The notes beneath the pieces are model-generated. The model saw only the letters and a program-made list of their open reading frames with translations. It did not search any database and was not told the DNA's origin. From Clostridiales bacterium UBA4706 (GTDB taxonomy: Bacteria; Bacillota; Clostridia; Oscillospirales; Oscillospiraceae): a stretch of 32,445 nucleotides of DNA. Both the position numbers and the translations under genes were made by a program. The stretch spans positions 4,214 to 36,658 of the forward strand of contig DHKA01000075.1 of the NCBI GenBank assembly GCA_002404605.1, given 5' to 3'. Positions 25,462 through 32,445 of the stretch are shown in pieces (the stretch's first letter is position 1; every line of letters starts with the position of its first letter).

Positions 25462-25976
25462 ATGAACGATTTTATCATAGAAAATGCCCGTCCGGAGGAC
25501 GCCGCCGCGATACTGGATTATCTGAAAGTTGTCGGCGGTGAGACGGACAATCTCAACATCGACGCAAAGGGGCTTCCCACCACTGTGGAAAATGAGGAAT
25601 CTTTTCTACGTTCCATGATTGATTCCGCCGATGGCGCGATGTACGCGGCGAAGGCCGGCGGCGAGATCATCGGCATCGCCAACGTCAGCCGACTGAAGCG
25701 GCGCATGAACCACCGCGCCTCGATCGCATCAGCGTCCGGCAGTGCGCGTGGAGCTGCGGCGTCGGCACGGCGCTGATGGAAGTGCTCCTTGCTTTCGCCC
25801 GGAAAAACGGCATAGAACAGCTGGAACTCGAGGTGCGCTCCGATAACGGGCGCGCCATCCGGCTATACGAAAAGTTTGGATTCACAAAGGTCGGAACGAT
25901 CCCCGCATTTCTCAAGGTCAACGGAGAAAATTTTGCCTGCGATTATATGGCGCTCTCCCTAAAGAACAACGCCTGA
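25462..25976 (+). pseudogene. GNAT-family N-acetyltransferase, frameshifted
   Basis: The first part (25462-25725) encodes a GNAT N-terminus (FIIENARPEDAAAILDYLKV...AGGEIIGIANVSRLKRRMNHRASI). The frame then shifts by one base at 25726-25727; after it the other frame continues without a break as ISVRQCAWSCGVGTALMEVL, then FARKNGIEQLELEVRSDNGRAIRLYEKFGF to the stop at 25976. The acetyl-CoA-binding motif (normally R-x-x-G-x-G/A) is split from the N-terminal half. Adding one base, for instance making GGC (Gly) at that codon, restores a GNAT of about 172 residues. It is either a recent pseudogene or a sequencing error. An AGGG lies seven bases before the ATG at 25462. Confidence 0.85.
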
Positions 25977-25981
25977 CGCGG

Positions 25982-26851
25982 ATGCATTACGTTCATCCGA
26001 AAGGGATCCTCTCCGCCGGAAACGGAATGAATCTCTACCGCGGCTGCACACATGGCTGTATTTACTGCGATTCCAGAAGCCGCTGTTATCATATGGATCA
26101 CGCTTTCGAGGATATCGAAGTCAAGGAAAACGCTCTCACGCTTCTGGAAGAGGCGCTCCGACACAAACGCAGTGTCTGCATGCTCGGCACCGGCGCAATG
26201 ACCGACCCCTACATCCCGCTCGAATCGAAGCTCGGCTACATTCGCTCTGCGCTCTCGCTCGCACTACGGTATGGGTTTGGATTTACGCTGCAAACGAAGT
26301 CTGACCGCGTGCTGCGCGATGTGGATCTCCTGCAGGCCAGCAACGAGCGGACAAAATGTGTGGTGCAGATGACGCTCACCACATACGACGAGACGCTTTG
26401 CCGGAAGCTGGAGCCAAACGTCAGCACAACCTCCGAGCGCTTCGCCGCGCTGCAAAGGCTCCATGAAGCCGGGATCCCCACCGTTGTGCGGCTCTCCCCC
26501 ATCCTGCCGTTTATCAACGACACGGAGGAGAACATCCTCGGCATTCTGCGCAATTGCGCCGAAGCGAAGGTACAAGGCGTCATTTGCTTCGGCATGGGTG
26601 TAACGCTCCGCGAGGGTAGCCGTGAATATTTTTTTGCGCAGCTTGACCGGTTGTTCCCCGGTATGAAGGAGCAATACATACACACCTTCGGCCTTTCCTA
26701 TGAAAACACCAGTCCAAACAACGCTTCGCTCATGCGGCTCTATCACATATTCTGTGAGGAGCACGGCATGATGCATGATAATGATAAAATATTTTCCTAT
26801 CTGCGCACTTTCACGGAAAAGGCCAATGAAGCACAGTTGCGTCTGTTCTGA
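25982..26851 (+). CDS. Radical SAM protein of the spore photoproduct lyase-like (SplB/Rv2578c) group
   Basis: The 289-residue protein has the radical SAM cluster motif CxxxCxxC as CTHGCIYC (Cys22, Cys26, Cys29), preceded by GNGMNLYRG, typical of the SPL-like group. The barrel continues with CMLGTGAMTDPYIPLESKLG, FTLQTKSDRVLRDVDLL and VRLSPILPFINDTEENI. Relatives include spore photoproduct lyase and uncharacterised SPL-family proteins; the C-terminal photolyase-specific part cannot be confirmed, so the substrate is unknown. The ATG is six bases after the GNAT stop, with only a weak ribosome-binding site, so it may rely on readthrough from the GNAT gene. Confidence 0.85.
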   Translation: MHYVHPKGILSAGNGMNLYRGCTHGCIYCDSRSRCYHMDHAFEDIEVKENALTLLEEALRHKRSVCMLGTGAMTDPYIPLESKLGYIRSALSLALRYGFGFTLQTKSDRVLRDVDLLQASNERTKCVVQMTLTTYDETLCRKLEPNVSTTSERFAALQRLHEAGIPTVVRLSPILPFINDTEENILGILRNCAEAKVQGVICFGMGVTLREGSREYFFAQLDRLFPGMKEQYIHTFGLSYENTSPNNASLMRLYHIFCEEHGMMHDNDKIFSYLRTFTEKANEAQLRLF

Positions 26852-26880
26852 TAACGGACTTACTGGAAATGGAGGCGCTT

Positions 26881-28041
26881 ATGGCTTACCTTCTGAAAAA
26901 CGCCAAGATCTATGATGGGACAGGTGCCGCCCCGTTCACAGGCAACATTCTTATCCGCGGCGACCGTATAGAGAAGATTGGCGAGGGGCTCACCTGCGAC
27001 GGAGCACAGATGATCGATCTCCACGGTCTTTCCGTGTCCTCCGGATTTATGGACGCGCATTCTCATAACGACTGGTTCGCCATCCGCCGCGATCCCCGAC
27101 CGTTTTTTGAGCCGTTCATCTGACAGGACATCACCTCGTTCATCACCGGCAACTGCGGCCTTTCTGCCACCGGGTTCGCTTCGTATGCACCGTATCTCGA
27201 TAAGATCGGCGGCGGACTTTTCGGCTACCGCGGTGAGGAGACCGGCGTATCCCCGTCGGCGGGCGCGCTGCTCGACGCCGCGGACGGCCGCTCTCCCTGC
27301 AATATCGCCGTTTTCGTCGGTCACTGCTCTGCGTGCGCCGGCATCACGGTCGTCATGCCGACGTGGTATCAAGCGCTCAGCGCCGAAGAGAAACGACGCC
27401 CTGTAAACAAACTCCGCTTCTCTCTGCTTGCTAAAATGAGCATCGTGCTTCTCGGCTTTGGCTGGGATGATATCACGATCGCCTATATCGGCGAGGGGAA
27501 TGAGCAATACGAGGGCAAGACCGTTGCGCAGATCGCAAAGGAAATGGGAAAATCCGACATTGACGCCTATCTCGACCTGTGCGAAATGAGCGATTTCAAG
27601 GGTCGGGTCAACATGGGGCCGTACAGCACACCGGAAATCGTCAGCGAGCTCTCCCGCGATGATGTAATATGCCTTTACATGACTGACGCCTGGGTCGAGC
27701 CGCACGGCGTGCAGAACCCCGCCATTTACGACTGCTTCCCCAAATTTCTCAAATACTCCCTCAACGGCACCGGCGACACCATGCCGCGGACGATCCGCAA
27801 AATGACCGGCGGCGTGGCTGACCGGTTCTCCATTCCGGAGCGGTGATACGTCCGCGAAGGCTATTTCGCTGATCTTACCATATTCAACGAGGATAAACTC
27901 AAAGCCGGAGAAGAGAACAAAGGTCATTCCTTCGGCATAGAAAAGGTCTTTATCAACGGCCAGCTCATTCTCGACGGCGATACGCTCAACACGGAAGCTA
28001 TGCGCACAAGCGGCCGCGCGATACGGGTCTTGAATCACTAA
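26881..28041 (+). pseudogene. N-acyl-D-amino-acid deacylase (D-aminoacylase, amidohydrolase family), degraded
   Basis: A single frame runs 386 codons from an ATG at 26881 (GGAGG five bases upstream) to TAA at 28039-28041, with only two interruptions, both TGA (27121-27123 and 27844-27846). It starts with the amidohydrolase pattern YLLKNAKIYDGTG...GDRIEKIG...SGFMDAHSHND and continues after the first stop as TSFITGNCGLSATGF. It ends with the family tail EGYFADLTIFN...VFINGQLILDG. Family members are about 480-540 residues. Here the text jumps from FVGH directly to ITVVMPTWYQAL, so roughly 120-150 residues, including most metal-ligand histidines, are deleted in frame. It cannot be a working deacylase. 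Confidence 0.88.
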
Positions 28042-28053
28042 TACGCACATACG

Positions 28054-28092
28054 AAAATGCTCCGGACGATCGGAACGTCCGGAGCATTTTTC
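28054..28092 (+). terminator. Terminator between the deacylase pseudogene and the symporter gene
   Basis: A perfect 14-bp stem (28054-28067 with 28077-28090, 9-base loop) is followed rightward by T5 (28087-28091) and leftward by T4. It can serve both convergent genes; the symporter gene stops at 28106. Confidence 0.88.
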
Positions 28093-28105
28093 CATACCGT
28101 ATGTT

Positions 28106-29353
28106 TTATTCGCTTACGGCGTCGGTTTTCGCGCCGTGCAGCTTTTTCTGCAGCCAATGCTTGCCGTCCACAAAGCGGGAGACAATGAAGCTCACCACAT
28201 AGTCGCCGGCCGCGTTGACCATCGTCGCGGGTGGGTCGATCAGCTCGCCGATGGCAAGAGCGATCGGGAACGCCACGCTGAGGTGATCCGGGAAGAACAT
28301 CGAGCAGAGCACCAGCTCACCCGTGCCGCCGCCGCCGGGAATGCCGGACATAGCGACCGAGGAGAACACCGCCACAACAATCGCGAGGATCGCCTCACCC
28401 GTGCCGAAGTCCTTACCGAACATACCGAAGAGGAACGCGACCTTGATGATGGCACCCATCGCCGAGCCGTCCATGTGCATCGTCGCGCCGAGCGGCATAA
28501 CGATATCAGAAACTTCCTTGGAAATGCCGGTCTCTTCGGAGACTTCCATATTCACCGGGATCGTAGCGACCGAGGAGCAGGTGCCGAACGCAGTCGCCGC
28601 CGGACGGAAGAGGTGCTGGAACATGACTTTTGCCGCACCCTTGCCGCCGCCGAAGCGGGCGTACAGCGGGGAGGAAATGAGCAGGTAGATCACGGAAACA
28701 ACATAGTAAATGCCGATGGCGCGGGCGTAGTTGGAAACGAAGTCCGAACCGTGCGTCGCAACGAGAGAGGCGAAGAAGCCGAAGAAGCCGACGGGCGCAT
28801 AGTAGGAGATGAGCTTGATGACCTTCAGAAGAATGTCCGTAAGGTCGTTGATCAGCAGCGCCACGCGGGACTCACGGCCGCCGCACATCTGGATACCGAA
28901 GCCGAAGATGATCGCCGCAACGATCAGCGGGAGGATGGCGCGGCGGCTCCAGAGCTCGGTGAAGTCCGGCTTCGTGAAGAAGTTGATGATGAGCGTTCCA
29001 ATATCCACGGTATCGACGCCGGACTCCTCATAGCTGGGCGCAGCGGTGAACACGGGAATGAAACGGACGATGACGTACATCAAAATCGCAGCGATGGCAG
29101 CGGTGGAAAGAAACGTTCCGACCGTGATGCCCATGATGCGCCCGGCGCGCTTCGCCGAGCTCATGTTTGCGATCGCCGAGGCGATGGAACAGAATACCAT
29201 CGGCACAACGACGCAGAACATCATATTGATAAACAGCGTTCCGAACGGTTCAAGAGCCGTAGCGCCCGGCCAGACCGCGCCAACGACGCAGCCGGCAACG
29301 ATGCCGAGCAGCATCAGTGTAATGAAACCGTATTTTTTCATAAACTTCTTCAT
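28106..29353 (-). CDS. Dicarboxylate/amino acid:cation symporter (DAACS, GltP/DctA family)
   Basis: The 415-residue polytopic protein starts MKKFMKKYGFITLMLLGIVAG and shows family landmarks: FINMMFCVVVPMVFCSIASAIA, the serine-rich/TCSS-like segment AFGTCSSVATIPVNMEVSEETG, the MHMDGSAMG motif in HP/TM7 (PLGATMHMDGSAMGAIIK), and SGIPGGGGTGELVL plus PPATMVNAAGDYV near the C-terminus (substrate- and cation-binding regions). It probably imports glutamate, aspartate or C4-dicarboxylates with Na+ or H+. GGAGG lies nine bases before the ATG at 29353. It diverges from an AraC-type regulator that may control it. Confidence 0.92.
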   Translation of the reverse strand: MKKFMKKYGFITLMLLGIVAGCVVGAVWPGATALEPFGTLFINMMFCVVVPMVFCSIASAIANMSSAKRAGRIMGITVGTFLSTAAIAAILMYVIVRFIPVFTAAPSYEESGVDTVDIGTLIINFFTKPDFTELWSRRAILPLIVAAIIFGFGIQMCGGRESRVALLINDLTDILLKVIKLISYYAPVGFFGFFASLVATHGSDFVSNYARAIGIYYVVSVIYLLISSPLYARFGGGKGAAKVMFQHLFRPAATAFGTCSSVATIPVNMEVSEETGISKEVSDIVMPLGATMHMDGSAMGAIIKVAFLFGMFGKDFGTGEAILAIVVAVFSSVAMSGIPGGGGTGELVLCSMFFPDHLSVAFPIALAIGELIDPPATMVNAAGDYVVSFIVSRFVDGKHWLQKKLHGAKTDAVSE

Positions 29354-29387
29354 TGTACATAACCTCCAATGAGTGTTTTCATGCTCT

Positions 29388-29416
29388 ATTTTACTGCGCA
29401 CGCCTTGCAAAGTAAA
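29388..29416 (-). promoter_or_regulatory. Predicted promoter of the symporter gene
   Basis: Read leftward, TTTACT (29416-29411) and TAAAAT (29393-29388) are 17 bases apart, about 35 bases upstream of the symporter ATG. Its spacer contains one arm of the inverted repeat at 29405-29442. Confidence 0.5.
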
Positions 29417-29434
29417 CGCATTCTATGCTATACT
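29405..29434 (+). promoter_or_regulatory. Predicted promoter of the AraC-type regulator
   Basis: TTGCAA (29405-29410) and TATACT (29429-29434) are 18 bases apart, about 32 bases before the regulator ATG at 29466. It overlaps the divergent symporter promoter at 29388-29416. Confidence 0.55.
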
Positions 29435-29442
29435 CTTTGCAA
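29405..29442. promoter_or_regulatory. 8-bp inverted repeat across both divergent promoters (candidate operator)
   Basis: TTGCAAAG (29405-29412) and CTTTGCAA (29435-29442) are perfect inverted copies, 30 bases apart centre to centre, about three helical turns. The left arm covers the regulator -35 and lies in the symporter spacer; the right arm lies at the regulator transcription start. This fits a binding site for the adjacent AraC-type protein, but binding is inferred. Confidence 0.5.
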
Positions 29443-29465
29443 AAGATGCTTTTATGGAGGCCGTC

Positions 29466-30329
29466 ATGGACGAAAACTACGAAAAGCGCGGATACCTGCT
29501 GGAGGACTTCCGGCTCTTCCATCTGAAGGATGACCGCGGAACGAAGGTCGATTACCACTATCACGAATTCTGCAAGATCGTTCTCATCCTCTCCGGCAGC
29601 GGCAGCTATACCGTAGAGGGGCGGCGCTATCTTTTGCTGCCAGGCGATATCGTGCTCGTCGGCAGCCGGTGCGTACATAAACCCGAATTTGAAGAGGGCA
29701 TTTCGTATGAGCGCATGATCCTTTACATTTCCCCTTCCCTGCTCGCGGAAAATTCCGTGCCGAACTATTCGCTTGAGGATGTGTTTTCCGGTAAGCCGGG
29801 TCACGTGCTTCGCCCGGCGGAGGATGTCCGGCGGCTGCTCCGCTCGCTCGCAGAGCAGCTCGAAAGCGAAATGGCCGCGAGTGGCGGTGAGAATGCGATC
29901 CTCTCGCGCTGCACGCTGCTGCGGCTTCTCGTGGAGATCGGGCGAGCGATGCAGAAAACCGGTTCTGAGCTCCCGCAGCCGGTCGTGCCGCGGGACGGGA
30001 AGATCCTGGATATCCTGCGCTATCTGGAGGCCAATCTCACCGAGGACATTTCCATTGATGATCTGGCCGCACAGTTTTATATCAGCAAATACCATATGAT
30101 GCGCCGCTTCCGCGAGGAGACCGGCACATCCATCCACAACTATCTCTCCGACAAGCGGCTTCTGGCGGCGCGCGATCTCATCGCCTCCGGGGCGCCGGCC
30201 ACGGACGCCTGCTTCCGCTGCGGCTTTCGCAGCTATTCCGCCTTTTCCCGTGCCTACGGAAAGCTCTTCGGCGCCACGCCGACGGGCCGCATCGTGCAGA
30301 CGCTCCACGCGGACGACTTTGACGAATAA
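29466..30329 (+). CDS. AraC-family transcriptional regulator with N-terminal cupin domain
   Basis: The 287-residue protein has an AraC-type cupin effector domain (residues 20-110, with DYHYHEFCKIVLILSGSGSY and RRYLLLPGDIVLVG). Its C-terminal double helix-turn-helix (about 190-280) contains ISIDDLAAQFYISKYHMMRRF and the signature region DACFRCGFRSYSAFSRAYGK. It probably senses a small molecule and regulates a neighbouring operon; the divergent symporter is the best candidate target. GGAGG lies five bases before the ATG at 29466. The dapF gene follows after 12 bases, so they may share a transcript. Confidence 0.9.
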   Translation: MDENYEKRGYLLEDFRLFHLKDDRGTKVDYHYHEFCKIVLILSGSGSYTVEGRRYLLLPGDIVLVGSRCVHKPEFEEGISYERMILYISPSLLAENSVPNYSLEDVFSGKPGHVLRPAEDVRRLLRSLAEQLESEMAASGGENAILSRCTLLRLLVEIGRAMQKTGSELPQPVVPRDGKILDILRYLEANLTEDISIDDLAAQFYISKYHMMRRFREETGTSIHNYLSDKRLLAARDLIASGAPATDACFRCGFRSYSAFSRAYGKLFGATPTGRIVQTLHADDFDE

Positions 30330-30341
30330 CGGGGTATCTCT

Positions 30342-31169
30342 ATGAAATTCACCAAAATGCAAGGCGCAGGCAATGACTTCATCATTCTGGACAACCGGTC
30401 CGGCGAAATATGCGAGAGCGAATACTCCGCTCTCGCCGCCCGTCTCTGCCGCCGCCGTATTTCCATCGGCGCGGACGGGTTGATGATCGTCCTTCCGGCA
30501 CAGGGCGTCGGCGATTACGCCATGCGGTTTTATAATTCCGACGGCTCACTCGGCGAAATGTGCGGCAACGGTGCGCGGTGCATCGCACGTTACGGCTATG
30601 AGAGCGGTCTCGCCGGGGATATTCAGCGTATCGAAACGACCGCCGGAATCGTTGTCGGGCAGCGCATTGAGGAAGATCTTTACTGCGTCCGGCTGAACGA
30701 CCCCACCGCTGTGGAAACCGAGATCGGCATACCGTGGGATGGGCAGATCCTCTCGGTATCGTATCTGGAGCTTGGCGATCCCGGTATCCCTCACGCCGTT
30801 CTGGATCTGCCGGAATGGGACACGATGCCGGAGGATGAGCTGCGCTCGCTCAGCGCTTACATCCGCGGCTACGCCGCCTTTCCAAAGGGCGCGAATGTGA
30901 CGTTCCGCAAACGTCTTGACCGAAATCACGTAAAGGCGGTCACCTATGAACGCGGCGTAGAGGACTTCACACTCTCCTGCGGCACCGGTGCGGGAGCTAC
31001 CGCCGCAGCGATGCGGCTGCGCGGCGAGATCGGCAACGAAACCCTCCGTCTGGACTTTCCCGGCGGCGAACTGCAGGTCTCACTCTCCGTAGAGGAGGAC
31101 GCCGTCTGCGATATTTATCTTACCGGCCCGGCGGTCGCCGTTGCCGAGGGCGAGTATCTCAGGAGGTAA
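30342..31169 (+). CDS. dapF: Diaminopimelate epimerase
   Basis: The 275-residue PLP-independent epimerase has both catalytic cysteines: Cys74 in GEMCGNGARC and Cys213 in LSCGTGAGA. Other landmarks are KMQGAGNDFIILDN at the start and FYNSDGSLGEMCG. It interconverts LL- and meso-diaminopimelate, the last steps to lysine and the peptidoglycan cross-link residue. It follows the AraC-type gene by 12 bases (GGGG seven bases before the ATG) and precedes a DUF402 gene by four bases. Confidence 0.96.
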   Translation: MKFTKMQGAGNDFIILDNRSGEICESEYSALAARLCRRRISIGADGLMIVLPAQGVGDYAMRFYNSDGSLGEMCGNGARCIARYGYESGLAGDIQRIETTAGIVVGQRIEEDLYCVRLNDPTAVETEIGIPWDGQILSVSYLELGDPGIPHAVLDLPEWDTMPEDELRSLSAYIRGYAAFPKGANVTFRKRLDRNHVKAVTYERGVEDFTLSCGTGAGATAAAMRLRGEIGNETLRLDFPGGELQVSLSVEEDAVCDIYLTGPAVAVAEGEYLRR

Positions 31170-31173
31170 ACCT

Positions 31174-31722
31174 ATGAGCAAGGAACGCGATATGCGCCGC
31201 ACAGACTGGAAGCGCATTACGAAGCGGCGGTACGTTTCCTGCGCAGACGACAACATTTTTAGCTGCGCTGGACGAATTTCTCTTACCTCGATCGACGAGG
31301 TGACCGGGCCGCTCACGGTACACTATCAAAGCCGGGACGTTCTCATCGCCGATGCCGGCTACTCATGGCTTCAGGCCGTGGTCCCCGGTGCACACTGGTG
31401 GCTGACAGCGATGTTCGACGAGAGCGATCAGATCATACAGATCTATTTTGACATCACCGCCGGCAGCCGCTTTGACGATCCGGAAAATCCGACGTTTAAG
31501 GACATGTATCTCGATATCGTCGTATCCGCCGACGGATCGATCGAGGTCGTCGACCGCGACGAGCTGGACGAGGCGCTTCAAAGCGGTGCGATCACTGGCT
31601 CACAGCACCGGGAAGCTGTCGAGAACTGTGAAAAGCTGGAAAGGTTTCTCCGCGAAAACACCGCCGCCGTCCTAAACTGGTGCATCGCCCGGCAGCGGGC
31701 GATGAAAAAAGGAATGTTATGA
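31174..31722 (+). CDS. DUF402-family protein (Ntdp/FomD-like fold)
   Basis: The 182-residue protein matches DUF402: HWWLTAMFDESDQIIQIYFDIT, then ENPTFKDMYLDIVVSADGSI and DRDELDEALQSGAITGSQHR. Characterised relatives are the FomD nucleotidyl-phosphonate hydrolase and the staphylococcal nucleoside tri-/diphosphatase Ntdp, with metal-binding aspartates in YFDIT and DMYLD; hydrolase activity here is inferred. AGGAGG lies seven bases before the ATG at 31174. It is probably the last gene of the AraC-dapF-DUF402 transcript and is followed by a terminator. Confidence 0.85.
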   Translation: MSKERDMRRTDWKRITKRRYVSCADDNIFSCAGRISLTSIDEVTGPLTVHYQSRDVLIADAGYSWLQAVVPGAHWWLTAMFDESDQIIQIYFDITAGSRFDDPENPTFKDMYLDIVVSADGSIEVVDRDELDEALQSGAITGSQHREAVENCEKLERFLRENTAAVLNWCIARQRAMKKGML

Positions 31723-31727
31723 AATGA

Positions 31728-31757
31728 GGGAGAAGGTCACACGCCTTCTCCCTTTTT
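31728..31757 (+). terminator. Terminator after the DUF402 gene
   Basis: A perfect 9-bp stem (31728-31736 with 31744-31752, 7-base loop) is followed by T5 (31753-31757). The leftward MATE gene stops inside it (31737), so the hairpin spans the end of that convergent gene. Confidence 0.85.
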
Positions 31758-32445
31758 CGTATCGCGGAAATCGTCCCTGCACAAAAATACCGCCCCCAGA
31801 ATAAACAGGCAGCAGATCACCCATGTGACCGGCTCGCAGATGCATACCGCCATGTATCCCCGGACAGGGACGATCCAAAACGCAAAGATCACCTTTCCGA
31901 TCAGTTCCAGTGAGCTGCAAAAGAGCGGTGCGACCGTATGACGCATTCCCTGCAGCGTGCTGCGCAGGATCACGAGCACCGCCATCGGCGGGATCATGGG
32001 AACATTGATCTTCAGATACCGCACCGCGCTTCGTATCACTTCTTCGCTTTCGCTCCCGGTAATTGCTTGAACGGCGGCAGGAGCCGCCAGAAGCGTGACC
32101 GCGAGCGAAATGAGCCACCACGCGCCGTACAGAAGGAGCGCGGTACGGACTCCCTCCGCGATCCTCGATCGCTTCCCTGCCCCGTAGTTCTGGCCGGCAA
32201 ATGTCGCCATCGCCGTTGCGACGGAGCCGCCGGGCATGTAGAAAAACTCAGCCAGACGGCGCGCGCCGATCTGCGCGGCGATGTATGCGTTCCCGAGTGC
32301 ATTGATGCTTCCCTGAAGTATAACGCCTCCGATATTGTAAATGGCGCTCATCAGCGCCATGCTGATCCCCGCCCAGAGCATACCGGGGGCATGCTTTCGT
32401 CCGGAGGAATGATCCTCCCCGGAGTGAAGTGACCCCGAAAAGTTA
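31737..32445 (-). CDS. MATE-family multidrug efflux transporter (5' end beyond window)
   Basis: The frame stays open from the stop at 31737 to the right edge, so the N-terminal half is missing. About 236 residues are visible. An internal ATG (32381) is not the start; codons upstream of it continue the protein as SSGRKHAPGMLWAGISMAL. The visible part resembles the second half of a MATE/NorM-type protein: QGSINALGNAYIAAQIGARR, ATAMATFAGQNYGAGKRSRI, and the membrane segments YGAWWLISLAVTLLAAPAAV and VTWVICCLFILGAVFL. These antiporters export drugs or metabolites using Na+ or H+ gradients. Confidence 0.88.
   Translation of the reverse strand, partial: NFSGSLHSGEDHSSGRKHAPGMLWAGISMALMSAIYNIGGVILQGSINALGNAYIAAQIGARRLAEFFYMPGGSVATAMATFAGQNYGAGKRSRIAEGVRTALLLYGAWWLISLAVTLLAAPAAVQAITGSESEEVIRSAVRYLKINVPMIPPMAVLVILRSTLQGMRHTVAPLFCSSLELIGKVIFAFWIVPVRGYMAVCICEPVTWVICCLFILGAVFLCRDDFRDTKKGEGV

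Noticed and set aside
27121..27846. TGA recoding (selenocysteine or TGA read as Gly/Trp) in the deacylase gene
   Set aside because: Several genes here (e.g. lon, lepB, rnhB, scpB-region neighbours) use TGA as a normal stop, no selenocysteine hairpin is evident after either TGA, and the protein also lacks its catalytic core.
26860..28095. Leftward open frame of about 411 codons across the deacylase pseudogene
   Set aside because: The forward strand keeps clear amidohydrolase sequence along the whole length; the antisense frame has no recognisable domain.
28136..29362. Rightward open frame of about 408 codons opposite the symporter gene
   Set aside because: It is a His/Arg/Asp-rich mirror of a well-supported membrane transporter.

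Overview
The window looks like chromosomal core sequence from a GC-rich, anaerobic, spore-forming Firmicute, most likely a gut Oscillospiraceae-type clostridium of the Oscillibacter/Flavonifractor/Lawsonibacter kind. This is inferred from a GerW/YtfJ sporulation gene next to ytfI-scpB-scpA, the trigger factor-clpP-clpX-lon order, a DUF1540 protein, an Ig-like/SLH surface protein, an alanine tRNA with anticodon CGC, and codon use rich in G and C. No database search was possible.

Layout. Positions 1-745 hold a MurR/RpiR-type sugar-response regulator cut by the window edge. Positions 877-12307 are one long leftward block: trigger factor, clpP, clpX, lon, engB, a site-2-type metalloprotease, scpA, scpB, a DUF2953 protein (ytfI), gerW/ytfJ, a D,D-carboxypeptidase and an rsuA/rluB pseudouridine synthase. 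It has short gaps or overlaps and a good promoter in front of tig, so protein quality control, ribosome assembly, chromosome condensation and envelope/spore functions are probably partly co-transcribed. A metallophosphoesterase lies upstream of it. A tiny rightward DUF1540 gene with its own terminator follows, then the leftward operon lepB-rbgA(ylqF)-rnhB-yraN with a strong promoter, and rplS (L19) with its own terminator.

Positions 16.2-19.4 kb are accessory. They hold an intergenic stretch with diverged repeats and a phage relic: a minor capsid protein lacking its N-terminus but keeping a C-terminal domain resembling polymorphic toxin type 50, overlapped by a 62-residue acidic ORF in the usual immunity-gene position and closed by a terminator. 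A rightward Ig-like/SLH surface protein and a lower-GC HIT-family gene follow. This relic is the most unusual part of the window.

Positions 19.4-25.0 kb hold the leftward operon uppP-ftsK/spoIIIE-mrnC-rqcH (undecaprenyl recycling, DNA translocation, 23S rRNA maturation, ribosome rescue). Next comes tRNA-Ala(CGC) with clear promoter and terminator. Positions 25.4-28.1 kb are a decaying patch: a GNAT acetyltransferase broken by a 1-base frameshift, an intact SPL-like radical SAM gene, and an N-acyl-D-amino-acid deacylase pseudogene with two in-frame TGA codons and a large internal deletion. The window ends with a leftward dicarboxylate/amino-acid:cation symporter, divergent from a rightward AraC-type regulator-dapF-DUF402 set. 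The two share an intergenic region with an 8-bp inverted repeat lying across both predicted promoters. A leftward MATE transporter runs off the right edge.
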